64,000 bases of DNA from positions 496,001-560,000 of the forward strand of contig NZ_JBLKOA010000001.1 in assembly GCF_051414135.1 (NCBI RefSeq). Reading direction: 5' to 3'. Positions within the stretch are counted from its first letter, which is position 1. Each line of letters starts with the position of its first letter. The notes beneath the pieces were generated by a model, which searched no databases, was not told the DNA's origin, and saw only the letters and a list, made by a program, of their open reading frames with translations. Shown here one piece after another: positions 42,614-50,557 of this stretch. The DNA is from Halovenus halobia. GTDB lineage: Archaea; Halobacteriota; Halobacteria; Halobacteriales; Haloarculaceae. The position numbers were made by a program, and so were the translations under genes.

Positions 42614-43735
42614 ATGCCAACATTCTCCAGTCGTGTCGAGAAGGTCTCTATCAGCGGCATCAGGGAAGTATTCGAGGCTGCCGGCGAGGACGCGATCAAT
42701 CTCGGACTCGGCCAGCCCGACTTTCCGACGCCCGAACACGCCCGCGAAGCCGCCGTCGACGCGATTCGCGCCGGCGACGCTGACGCCTACACGTCCAACA
42801 AGGGTACCGAGTCGCTGCGCGAGGCAATCGCCGACAAACACGCACGGGACAACGGCCTCGATATCGACCCCGAAGATATCATCGCCACGGCTGGCGGCAG
42901 CGAGGCGCTGCATATCGCACTGGAGGCTCACGTCGACGCCGGCCAGGAAGTCATTATTCCCGACCCCGGATTTGTCTCCTACGAGGCGCTGACACACCTC
43001 ACTGGCGGGACTCCTCGGCCGGTCACACTCCGCGATGACCTGACGCTGGACCCGGCCGCTGTCGAGGCGGCAATTACCGACGACACGGCCGCGTTCGTGG
43101 TTAACAGCCCCGCCAACCCCACCGGCGCAGTGCAGTCCCCCGAGGATATGCGCGAGTTCGCCCGTATCGCCGACGAACACGACGTGCTCTGCATTTCTGA
43201 CGAGGTCTACGAGTACCAGATTTTCGACGGCGAACACCGCTCGCCCGCCGAGTTCGCAAACAGTGACAACGTGGCAATCGTCAACGCCTGCTCGAAAGCC
43301 TACTCGATGACGGGCTGGCGACTCGGCTGGATTACCGCCTCGACGGACCGAATCGAGCGCATGCTGCGAGTGCACCAGTACGGACAGGCCTGTGCGAGCG
43401 CCCCGGCACAGTACGCGGCCGAGGCCGCGCTGAACGGGCCCCAAGATGTTGTCGAAGAGATGCGGACATCCTTCGAGGAACGCCGAGATATTCTTCTCGA
43501 AGGACTCTCCGAGATGGGGCTTGACTGCCCCCGACCGGAAGGCGCGTTCTACGCCATGCCGAAGGTCCCCGAGGGCTGGGTCGACGAAGTAATCGAGCGT
43601 GGTGTGGTCGTCGTTCCCGGGTCAGCCTTCGGCGACGGCGGCGAGGGATACGCGCGTATCTCGTATGCGACCGACATCGAGACCATCGAGCAAGCGCTCG
43701 ACATCATGGCTGAAGCCACCGAAGCGGTCCAGTAG
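42614..43735 (+). CDS. Class I/II PLP-dependent aminotransferase
   Basis: 373 residues, aspartate aminotransferase fold. Motifs are INLGLGQPDFPTPEH, YTSNKGTESLREAIA, NSPANPTGAV, and the Schiff-base lysine in CSKAYSMTGWRLGW. Archaeal relatives act on aspartate, aromatic or branched-chain amino acids; which one cannot be read off. It is divergent from the M50-like gene across an 82-base gap with AAAGTTATG as a probable TATA element. Confidence 0.9.
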   Translation: MPTFSSRVEKVSISGIREVFEAAGEDAINLGLGQPDFPTPEHAREAAVDAIRAGDADAYTSNKGTESLREAIADKHARDNGLDIDPEDIIATAGGSEALHIALEAHVDAGQEVIIPDPGFVSYEALTHLTGGTPRPVTLRDDLTLDPAAVEAAITDDTAAFVVNSPANPTGAVQSPEDMREFARIADEHDVLCISDEVYEYQIFDGEHRSPAEFANSDNVAIVNACSKAYSMTGWRLGWITASTDRIERMLRVHQYGQACASAPAQYAAEAALNGPQDVVEEMRTSFEERRDILLEGLSEMGLDCPRPEGAFYAMPKVPEGWVDEVIERGVVVVPGSAFGDGGEGYARISYATDIETIEQALDIMAEATEAVQ

Positions 43736-43773
43736 AACCGACAAACCGAATATGCTGGGGACCAACTGACTGT

Positions 43774-44172
43774 ATGGATCAACTCTCTCCCCAGCACGTT
43801 CCTGTCTACGAGACGAACGCTGAACAGCAATCGCTCTGGGAGCGCTGTCAGTCGGAGGGGCGGCCGGTTGTCGGTATCCGCAACGCCACCCGTGGCTACA
43901 TCGTGAGATACGACCTCCAGCATCTCGACACGGAACTCACATCCCAGGCGTTGCGTCAACTCAGACGGCGGACCCGAGCACAGCGCTCGTATCCCACCGG
44001 AGAGCCAGAGACGTTCCCGACTGGCACGGACCCTATCTCGGAGACAGAAGGGATTGGCGGCGAGGCTGGCGCTGTGTCGGGAGAACTACACGCAGAGACA
44101 GAACAGCAGGCACGAGACCTAGCGTCGAGGCTTTCCGCAATAGTCTTCGACCGCAGCGAGTGGAACAGCTAG
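43774..44172 (+). CDS. Haloarchaeal protein of unknown function
   Basis: 132 residues. A basic, possibly alpha/beta N-terminal half (VGIRNATRGYIVRYDLQHL, then LRQLRRRTRAQRS) and an acidic Gly/Thr-rich C-terminal half ending in a helix. No known domain. It follows the aminotransferase by 38 bases and is convergent with the response regulator, overlapping its stop by four bases. Confidence 0.6.
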   Translation: MDQLSPQHVPVYETNAEQQSLWERCQSEGRPVVGIRNATRGYIVRYDLQHLDTELTSQALRQLRRRTRAQRSYPTGEPETFPTGTDPISETEGIGGEAGAVSGELHAETEQQARDLASRLSAIVFDRSEWNS

Positions 44173-44732
44173 ACTAGTTTATGGAACGCATCGGCGGGTT
44201 CGTCGAACTCCATCACCGTTTCGTCTAGGTCGTCTTTGAGCGTCTCGGCGCGCTCTTTGATTTCTTGGACGTCCTCGGACTCTTCGAGTTCCTGTGTGGG
44301 CTTTTCTTCTTCGAGCAACCCGATCTTCGTGTTGAGTTCGAGATACTCGTCGACCTGCTCGTCGTACTCACTGGCGGCGAGTTGGTCCTGAATCGCCCCG
44401 TGGAGGTCTTCTCTGTCCACTGGCTTCTGGAGATAGTCCTCGAAGGGCATATCGACGATATCGAAATCAGGGTCGACCGCCGTTACCATAATTACCCGGC
44501 AGCCGACGTCGCGCTCGTGAATCTCGTCGAGCACTTCGTCACCCGATTTGACCGGCATTCGGCGGTCGAGTAAGACGATGTCTACGGTATCATCCACTGC
44601 CTCGAGTGCCTCTTCGCCTCCGTATGCTGTCCGGACATCGTATTCCCGCTGTAACTGTGCGGTGTAGGCGTCCGCGACGGCTGTTTCGTCGTCCACGACC
44701 AGTACGGTCGTGTCATCCTCAGCAGCTCCCAT
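44169..44732 (-). CDS. Response regulator with HalX domain
   Basis: 187 residues. Receiver domain with acidic pair Asp14-Asp15, phosphoacceptor Asp56 in VLLDRRMP and Lys103 in YLQKPV. A C-terminal HalX domain (helical, about 110-187) follows, with SEYDEQVDEYLELNTKIGLL. No DNA-binding domain, so output is probably by protein contact with HalX-linked partners. The cognate kinase is not adjacent. Confidence 0.93.
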   Translation of the reverse strand: MGAAEDDTTVLVVDDETAVADAYTAQLQREYDVRTAYGGEEALEAVDDTVDIVLLDRRMPVKSGDEVLDEIHERDVGCRVIMVTAVDPDFDIVDMPFEDYLQKPVDREDLHGAIQDQLAASEYDEQVDEYLELNTKIGLLEEEKPTQELEESEDVQEIKERAETLKDDLDETVMEFDEPADAFHKLV

Positions 44733-44807
44733 ATGCTACAACCTTCGTCGCCGACGGCTTGTAACTACCGCTAATTATCAGTTCTGAGTCTGTGGTTTAC
44801 AGTATTG

Positions 44808-45239
44808 TTACTCCGAATCAAGGCCTAAATCATCTAGAATCGCTTGTTCCAGGTTTTCCAGCTCTTTGTCAATATTCTTCTTGAAAAATCGCTCGACGCC
44901 GGGCACTCGGCCGTCGACGCTAAAGGACAGTCGGAGTTCTGTCTGGTCATCGACCTCAGTGAGTTCGTGCTCACCGATTACTCTGAAGGCTTTCGAGTCA
45001 CCGACAAATTCGACGTACTCCGGCGGGGTCCGGTTCTGGTCTCTGGTCTCGACCCGGAGTGTACGGTCGCTGAGCGGAATCGGGAGCGAGACGTGCCAGA
45101 CTGCTTCGCTGTCGGACAGTAACTCGAAATCTTTGACGACGCTAATCGGCCGTGCTCGTTTCTCGGCGTCGTCGATGAACTCCCAGACGCGTTCACGCGG
45201 GGCCGGGATCGTTACGACTCGCTCGGCACGAACAACCAT
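44808..45239 (-). CDS. SRPBCC/START-fold protein
   Basis: 143 residues. IPAPRERVWEFIDDAEKRA is the usual first strand and helix of polyketide-cyclase-like SRPBCC proteins, and the C-terminal long helix is FKKNIDKELENLEQAILDDL. Such proteins bind hydrophobic ligands; the ligand here is unknown. It lies 75 bases upstream of the response regulator on the same strand. Confidence 0.85.
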   Translation of the reverse strand: MVVRAERVVTIPAPRERVWEFIDDAEKRARPISVVKDFELLSDSEAVWHVSLPIPLSDRTLRVETRDQNRTPPEYVEFVGDSKAFRVIGEHELTEVDDQTELRLSFSVDGRVPGVERFFKKNIDKELENLEQAILDDLGLDSE

Positions 45240-45269
45240 ACCGCCCGTTACGGGTACGCAACTAAAAGC

Positions 45270-45494
45270 TTAGCTCTGTGTGACGCGCCAGGTTGTCGAG
45301 CGTGCCCGACCCCACTTCTCGATTTCGACATCGTCGGACTGCTCGTCGAGTTTCGGGAGTCGCGCACCGACCTGTTTCGAGGAGAGTCCGAGCTGTTTAG
45401 CGATAGTCTTCGAGCGGAGATACTGTTCACCCCGGGAGACACTCTCACGCAAATAATCGAGAATCTCTCGATCTGTCTCGCCTAGTTCCGTCAT
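45270..45494 (-). CDS. Small winged-helix DNA-binding protein
   Basis: 74 residues, nearly all one wHTH: REILDYLRESVSRGEQYLR, then KTIAKQLGLSSKQVGARLPK and a beta wing ending RSTTWRV. Similar single-domain proteins are widespread in haloarchaea (a DUF7123-like group, from memory). Probable transcription factor with unknown targets. Confidence 0.78.
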   Translation of the reverse strand: MTELGETDREILDYLRESVSRGEQYLRSKTIAKQLGLSSKQVGARLPKLDEQSDDVEIEKWGRARSTTWRVTQS

Positions 45495-45541
45495 TATGCG
45501 TAATTACGTGTGCGAGGTTCTTAAATCAGTTGTCTGTCGGG

Positions 45542-45751
45542 TCAGTCATACAGATGGACTGCGGCGACGGCGATGCCCGAGGCGAGCAGTGCCACAGTCA
45601 GAAAGACACCCGAAAGCAGTTGAAGCGTGTCGTCGTGGTTCGCGAAGGCCAGAAAAGAACTGCCACCCATGGCGAGGGCACCCAACGCTCCGAGTACACT
45701 GAACGTCACGACGAGCCCTTTGCCGAGGTCAGAACTCTTAGTCTCTGCCAT
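45542..45751 (-). CDS. Small two-helix membrane protein
   Basis: 69 residues. Two hydrophobic helices at about residues 10-33 and 44-67, joined by the loop AFANHDDTLQ. No motif recognised. A TATA-like box at 45771-45780 gives it a leaderless promoter of its own. Confidence 0.62.
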   Translation of the reverse strand: MAETKSSDLGKGLVVTFSVLGALGALAMGGSSFLAFANHDDTLQLLSGVFLTVALLASGIAVAAVHLYD

Positions 45752-45770
45752 ATACGTGATTTCGCAGGTC

Positions 45771-45780
45771 TATACTTAAC
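45771..45780 (-). promoter_or_regulatory. TATA-like box of the 45542-45751 gene
   Basis: GTTAAGTATA on the minus strand is centred about 25 bases before the ATG at 45751. Confidence 0.5.
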
Positions 45781-45802
45781 GTATGCGGTCCGCCGCAGGC
45801 TC

Positions 45803-46234
45803 TTACAGCCGCCACTGGACAGCGACCCGCCACGGGAGCAAGAACAGCGCGCCAAAGACGACCTGCACCACCAGGAACACAACTGGTGAGTTCCCTGGCA
45901 GCGCCTCGGTAGCCCGCAACGCTCCGCCGATAAGGACAGCCCCAATCCACGCAGCAAACACGGTCCCAACGAGTTGTCCAATACTCAGTTGTCTCACTGG
46001 TTCGGGGACAAAGAGGCCAGCGAGCAGTCCACAGACGAGCCAGCCGAGGGCGAACGGCGCAACTATCAGTGCGGTCCGCTCCGGTCGCTCCCAGAACAGG
46101 TACCCGTGTCGACTCTGTCCATACGCGAAGACAGCAAACAGAACGAGCAGGTCACCGAGCACCACGGCAGCGGCCGTCGGTGTCGTTGGGATGCGAGCGC
46201 GCACCAGTGGTCGGACTCGTTGTCCGTAACTCAT
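45803..46234 (-). CDS. DUF3054-family membrane protein
   Basis: 143 residues from the ATG at 46232-46234; a GTG nine bases upstream is also in frame. Four hydrophobic helices. The pattern GDLLVLFAVFAYGQSRHG and APFALGWLVCGLLAGLF is that of the DUF3054 family shared by haloarchaea and actinobacteria. Function unknown. Confidence 0.8.
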   Translation of the reverse strand: MSYGQRVRPLVRARIPTTPTAAAVVLGDLLVLFAVFAYGQSRHGYLFWERPERTALIVAPFALGWLVCGLLAGLFVPEPVRQLSIGQLVGTVFAAWIGAVLIGGALRATEALPGNSPVVFLVVQVVFGALFLLPWRVAVQWRL

Positions 46235-46281
46235 TGGGGGCACTTTGGCTCGAATACGTTTTTAGGTATCGTTCCGCTGGC

Positions 46282-46701
46282 TCAGACCACGCCACCGATA
46301 CGGTCGACGGGCATCACCGAGTAATCAATGGACAGCGTGTCTTGCGTGGCTCGAATCTTCCCGACGAACGTCGAGATATTCTCCAGATCTCCCTCCAGAA
46401 TAAACAGTTCCATGCAGTAGTGATTGCCCACGTGGTTGTGGACGTGTGAGGTCACAAGATGGTCGTATTCGTGGCGCAAGTGCATCATCTTCTGTTCGAC
46501 GTCAGTCGACTCGAAGTCGAACAGCACCGTAACGACGCCCATCAGTTCCCGCTCTTCGAGCTGTTTATCCTGAAACTCCGTCAGGAGATTGCGCGAAGCT
46601 TCTCTCACAACCTCGCTTCGACCCGTGTAGCCGTGTTCTTCGGCGAAGGTGTCGAGTCGCTCCAGCAACTCGTCCGGCATCGAGACGCTGACAACTGTCA
46701 T
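46282..46701 (-). CDS. nikR: NikR-family nickel-responsive regulator
   Basis: 139 residues. Ribbon-helix-helix domain at residues 1-45 (VVSVSMPDELLERLD) and a C-terminal ACT-like NikR domain. The nickel ligands of E. coli NikR (His76, His87, His89, Cys95) have clear counterparts at His77, His88, His90 and Cys96 in HVHNHVGNHYCME. It probably represses nickel uptake genes, none of which are adjacent. Extra histidines around the site are notable. Confidence 0.9.
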   Translation of the reverse strand: MTVVSVSMPDELLERLDTFAEEHGYTGRSEVVREASRNLLTEFQDKQLEERELMGVVTVLFDFESTDVEQKMMHLRHEYDHLVTSHVHNHVGNHYCMELFILEGDLENISTFVGKIRATQDTLSIDYSVMPVDRIGGVV

Positions 46702-46758
46702 GTATTAACTCAACGGGGTCAGAGTAATAGAATCTTATTATCTTCGTAACTGCCCGGC

Positions 46759-47661
46759 TCAGACTCGGTCCGAGGCCGCACCCAGACTCAGTGCTGTGCC
46801 GAGGACGAACAGCACCGCGCCGAGGGCGATGCTCGTGGTCTCGGAGACGACCACCGGATACGCGTCGACCTGACCCGAAAGCGCGATGAGTACGCCAAGC
46901 GTGACGAACAACACGCCACCGAGACCAACAATAGTGCCGCCGACGACACCGAGTCGGCCGCCGGTCTCCTGTTTCTGCAGTGCCGCCCCGACCTGATTTT
47001 CGATAGTGTCGCCGATGTCGTTTTCCAGCGCCTTGATCCGTTCGCCGACGACGTTCTCGATACGGTCGACTCTCCCATCCAGTGATTCGGCAACCCTGTC
47101 GTCGACGTAGGTGTCGAGCACTTGCTCCTTGTCATCCAGTTCGCTCGCTCGTGCTTCGAGTTGCTGTTCCTCCTGTTTGATCGTTGCCTCGCGCTCGTCG
47201 AGGTCCGTCGAACGCTGTTCAAGTTCACTCTCCCACTCGTCGAGGTCAGCCTGCCGACCCTGGAGTTGTCCCTCGAACTCTTTGAGTTCGGCCTGCTGCT
47301 CGTTGAGTTCGGTCTCGCGCTGGTCGAGTTCGGCCCGTAACTGGTCGAGACCCCGCTCTCGTTCGTCGAGGCGTCGTTCCTCCATCGCCAACTCTTCGGC
47401 GCGAGACAGTTCTTCCTCTTCTTCCACGTCTTCGTCTTCCTCGGCCTCCTCGGCGGCTTCGGCGTCGTCCCCACCCTCACCGTCGGTGGTGCTCTCGGAG
47501 TCCGACTGTTGCTCCTCAGCCTCGACGGCCGCTTCGGGTGCCTCGGCTTTTTCGTCCGGTTCGTCCGCTGTTGTCTCTTCGGTCTCCACGTCGGCTTCTG
47601 AGTCTGCCTCTTCCTCTCCAGGCTTCAGATCACCAGCCGGCGGTTCTCCGTCGTTACTCAT
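46759..47661 (-). CDS. Acidic coiled-coil membrane protein
   Basis: 300 residues. Residues 1-85 are extremely acidic and disordered (runs such as EEAEEDEDVEEEEEL). Residues 86-185 form a long coiled coil with a regular ERxLDQLRAELDQRETEL pattern. Two hydrophobic helices close the protein at about 235-258 and 270-292. The layout suggests a membrane-tethered scaffold or partitioning-type factor facing the cytoplasm. No homologous function is recognised. Confidence 0.75.
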   Translation of the reverse strand: MSNDGEPPAGDLKPGEEEADSEADVETEETTADEPDEKAEAPEAAVEAEEQQSDSESTTDGEGGDDAEAAEEAEEDEDVEEEEELSRAEELAMEERRLDERERGLDQLRAELDQRETELNEQQAELKEFEGQLQGRQADLDEWESELEQRSTDLDEREATIKQEEQQLEARASELDDKEQVLDTYVDDRVAESLDGRVDRIENVVGERIKALENDIGDTIENQVGAALQKQETGGRLGVVGGTIVGLGGVLFVTLGVLIALSGQVDAYPVVVSETTSIALGAVLFVLGTALSLGAASDRV

Positions 47662-47784
47662 ACGTAAGTGACGTGTTCACACCGCGTCACGTAACTCTTT
47701 GGGGTCCGTCCCGGGATGGAATCCGAAGACAGGTCAGCGACTCTGGCCTGACAAATTGCGCGTCCGCCTGGGCTCAAGGGGCAG

Positions 47785-48021
47785 TTACTCGTCTGGTGTT
47801 CGGGTTGTCAGTTCGACGGCGTGGATGTCCGTCGTCATGTGGTCATCAAGTGCGTCGTAGACCATATCGTGCTGCTCGACGAGTGATTTACCATCGAATG
47901 CTGGCGAGACGACAGTTGCAGCGAGGTGGTCATCGTCGTCAACACCTCGTGGTTGCCCTACCTCAGCAGTCGCGTCGGGGATATTCGACTCGATGACCGC
48001 TTTGACTTCTTCAGGTGTCAT
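47785..48021 (-). CDS. BolA family protein
   Basis: 78 residues, the size of BolA/IbaG. MTPEEVKAVIESNIPDATAE gives the first helix, followed by HLAATVVSPAFDGKSLVEQH, the BolA class II KH-like fold, and DHMTTDIHAVELTTRTP. BolA proteins work with monothiol glutaredoxins in Fe-S cluster handling. No Cys is present, so cluster ligation would rely on histidines. It is divergent from the rhomboid gene. Confidence 0.9.
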   Translation of the reverse strand: MTPEEVKAVIESNIPDATAEVGQPRGVDDDDHLAATVVSPAFDGKSLVEQHDMVYDALDDHMTTDIHAVELTTRTPDE

Positions 48022-48107
48022 ACATTACCGAACGCGTCGCAGGCGAAAAAACGTCTCGCACTCGCCGGGACCGAACCACTCACAAAGGCTGGCCCAAATG
48101 TGTGGGT

Positions 48108-49958
48108 ATGGTTCTCGGTATCGACCCCGTCCGGATCGGTATCGTCACGGCCCTCCTCGTTTCGTTCGGCTACATCTGGCTGCTGGCAGGGCGAGGGCGG
48201 TGGTACGACCGCCTCTCGGAGCGGTTCGTCCTCGGTGTCCCGTGGGGGACGCTCGTCTCGATTACGTTCGTTGTCTGCTTTTATCTCTTCGCCCAGAGTG
48301 GCCTTGCGTACTGGAACGCACCTGTCACGCTCCCTTTTCGGAGCTGGTCGTACTTTTCACCAATTGGACTGCTTGTCTCTGGATTCGCCCACGCTGGTCC
48401 GGGCCATCTGACGGGCAACATGATTGGGACACTCGTCCTCGCGCCAATTGTCGAGTATGCGTATGGCCATTATCCGCCCCAAGGCACGACTAGCGACTAC
48501 GAGTATCCGCCGCCGGGCGCACACGGTTCTGGTTCCGAAACGGAGAGTGCGCCAGACTCGGTGTGGGCACGTCCGTGGGTTCGCGCGCTCGTCGTGTTCC
48601 CGTTCGCGGTCGCAGTCGTCTCACTTCTCACCTCAGTACTCGCGTTTGGCTGGTCGCTCGGGTTCTCGGGCACCGTCTTTGCCTTCGTTGGGTTCGCAAC
48701 GGTGTACTTTCCAGTTGCTGCCGTAATTGCGATGGTTGGATTCACCGGAACCGCAATCGTGCTCAATTCGCTGCTCAGTCCGGTGGTCCGAGCGACCGCC
48801 AGCACGAGTTCGGGGCCGCCGGGCTGGTGGGGCGTGAACGTGCAGGCACATCTGCTGGGGTTTCTCATCGGGGTCGTGCTCGCGTTGATTCTCCTCCGTC
48901 GCCGTAACGAGAGTCGACGGCCCAGCGCAGTCTTCTTTGCGACAGTGCTGGTCGGCCTCTCCCGTGGGTTGTATATTTTCACACACTCGCCCGAGCACGA
49001 CGTGTTCCTCCAACTCCGCGGTGTGGGCGTTATCTTCGTGCTCGGACTGGCGATTATCGTGACCGCAGCAGTCGCCGCAGATGACGCGCCATTGCCCGAG
49101 AGGCTTCCAAACATCTCCTGGACGCCGACGATGAAACCGCTCGCAATCGTCTGGCTCGGGGCGGTCGGTGTCCTCATCTGGTCAGTCTGGGCGGGCACGA
49201 TCGACCGGGGGACGATTCCAATTTTCGGCATCGGGACTGTTCCAGTCCTCTTGTTACTCTTGCTCTATCCGTTCTTTCCTGCAAACCGGCCCGCGCGAAT
49301 CGGGACACAGCTCTCTCGGCGGGACCTGTTTCTGTTCGCTATCGCGTTTATCATCGGAATTGTCCTGCTGCCCAGCCTCTACACGAACTACGTCCGGATG
49401 GGTGACAATCCGGTCCCCGACAGCGAGACGATTACTATCGAGGGGTACGAGATTACCTACGCTGAGGAGACGCGCCACGGCCGGCTTGGAACCAACGAGA
49501 GTGGTCTCATTGTCGTCAACGAAAAGCGAGACATCTGGATTTCCGCCGTCGATAAGAGTGACTTGGCAGATAGTGGTGAGGCAACTGTCCCTGTCGGTGG
49601 GATAGGGTGGCGCGACACTGTCACCGCAACCCGTCACGGCTGGAATGTAGTCGGCAACGGGTCGGCATATGCTGTCGACCTGCGCCACGACGACGAGACG
49701 ATTCGGGTGTTTCGGTCTCCCGGCTCAGCGGCCCGCGCACAGATTGCAAACAAGACCATCGCTGTCGAACCAGTCGACGACCACTTCCGACTGAACGTGA
49801 CGCGTGGCAGCGATATCCTCGGCAACGTCGAACTTCCATCGACAAACGAGACGGCGAGCGTCGGCGCGCTCGAGTTCGAGACTGAGACTGTCGACGGAAC
49901 CTCATCGGTATTTGCACAGCAGAACGGAACCCGTGTGTTGATCGCCGAAGAGGAATAG
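48108..49958 (+). CDS. Rhomboid-family intramembrane protease with long C-terminal extension
   Basis: 616 residues from the ATG at 48108; an in-frame TTG-type upstream start would add 31 residues overlapping the BolA promoter. The rhomboid core holds HLTGNM (Asn104), the catalytic serine motif GFSGTVFAF (Ser187) and His248 in NVQAHLLGFLIG. A soluble loop of about 40 residues sits between the early helices. After the core come about four more helices (to ~residue 430) and an exterior domain of ~185 residues with beta-type sequence and N-glycosylation-like sites. Much longer than typical rhomboids (~200-300). Confidence 0.83.
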   Translation: MVLGIDPVRIGIVTALLVSFGYIWLLAGRGRWYDRLSERFVLGVPWGTLVSITFVVCFYLFAQSGLAYWNAPVTLPFRSWSYFSPIGLLVSGFAHAGPGHLTGNMIGTLVLAPIVEYAYGHYPPQGTTSDYEYPPPGAHGSGSETESAPDSVWARPWVRALVVFPFAVAVVSLLTSVLAFGWSLGFSGTVFAFVGFATVYFPVAAVIAMVGFTGTAIVLNSLLSPVVRATASTSSGPPGWWGVNVQAHLLGFLIGVVLALILLRRRNESRRPSAVFFATVLVGLSRGLYIFTHSPEHDVFLQLRGVGVIFVLGLAIIVTAAVAADDAPLPERLPNISWTPTMKPLAIVWLGAVGVLIWSVWAGTIDRGTIPIFGIGTVPVLLLLLLYPFFPANRPARIGTQLSRRDLFLFAIAFIIGIVLLPSLYTNYVRMGDNPVPDSETITIEGYEITYAEETRHGRLGTNESGLIVVNEKRDIWISAVDKSDLADSGEATVPVGGIGWRDTVTATRHGWNVVGNGSAYAVDLRHDDETIRVFRSPGSAARAQIANKTIAVEPVDDHFRLNVTRGSDILGNVELPSTNETASVGALEFETETVDGTSSVFAQQNGTRVLIAEEE

Positions 49959-49962
49959 ACTG

Positions 49963-50379
49963 TCAGTTGAGTGGCTCGGAAATCTGTTCGACTGTCTGTT
50001 CTGCCGCCAGCGCCGCCGGGTAGACGATGTGATTGACGTGGTCGAGGTGAGCGTACGCCTCTTGGCCGTCGTCGTCAATGCGCAGGTGGGTCTCCGCCGC
50101 TGGCGCGATTTCCTCGGCCAGTTCGCAGATATGCAGATTTGTCTCGACATCGTCGGTTAGCGCTGCCACGATGTCTGCAGTCTCCACGTTTGCCTCCTGC
50201 AGAATCTCGACCTCAGTTCCGTCTCCCTCGATAATTCGTCCGGCCAGCGGGACTGGGAACTGCTCAACCATCTCCGGATCTTTCTCAACTACTGTTACCA
50301 TGAACCCGTCGTCAGTCAACTTCGCTGCACTGTGTCGGCCGACCCGGCCGCCGCCTACAATGATAATCTGTCGGAGCAT
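49963..50379 (-). CDS. TrkA-N (RCK) NAD-binding protein
   Basis: 138 residues. The ATG at 50377-50379 begins MLRQIIIVGGGRVGRHSA, the Rossmann fold of the KTN/RCK domain; an ATG at 50400 adds seven residues. An acid ends the second strand (VVEKDPE), giving NAD(H) selectivity. It regulates potassium or other ion channels; only the N domain is present, without TrkA-C or a channel gene nearby. Its stop is four bases from that of the rhomboid gene. Confidence 0.87.
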   Translation of the reverse strand: MLRQIIIVGGGRVGRHSAAKLTDDGFMVTVVEKDPEMVEQFPVPLAGRIIEGDGTEVEILQEANVETADIVAALTDDVETNLHICELAEEIAPAAETHLRIDDDGQEAYAHLDHVNHIVYPAALAAEQTVEQISEPLN

Positions 50380-50520
50380 CCGTACACTATCATACGTCAT
50401 AAACCGATAAACAAGTAGAGATATCCCCAGAAATTGCCAAGGCGAGCACCAAAGAATCAAAAACAGAATCGAATGATGTGTTAGTAGTGTATTAACTAGG
50501 TGAAACAAAAATACGGACAG

Positions 50521-50557
50521 GGATTTTTCGAGAAGTTCGGACTCCCCGAAAAAATCC
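50521..50557 (-). terminator. Hairpin terminator after the carboxyltransferase gene
   Basis: Immediately after the stop codon, the minus strand reads GGATTTTTTCGGGG, a loop, then CTCGAAAAATCC: an imperfect 10-11 base inverted repeat with a U-rich arm. It could form a stem-loop terminator. Hairpins this clear are uncommon after haloarchaeal genes. Confidence 0.5.
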
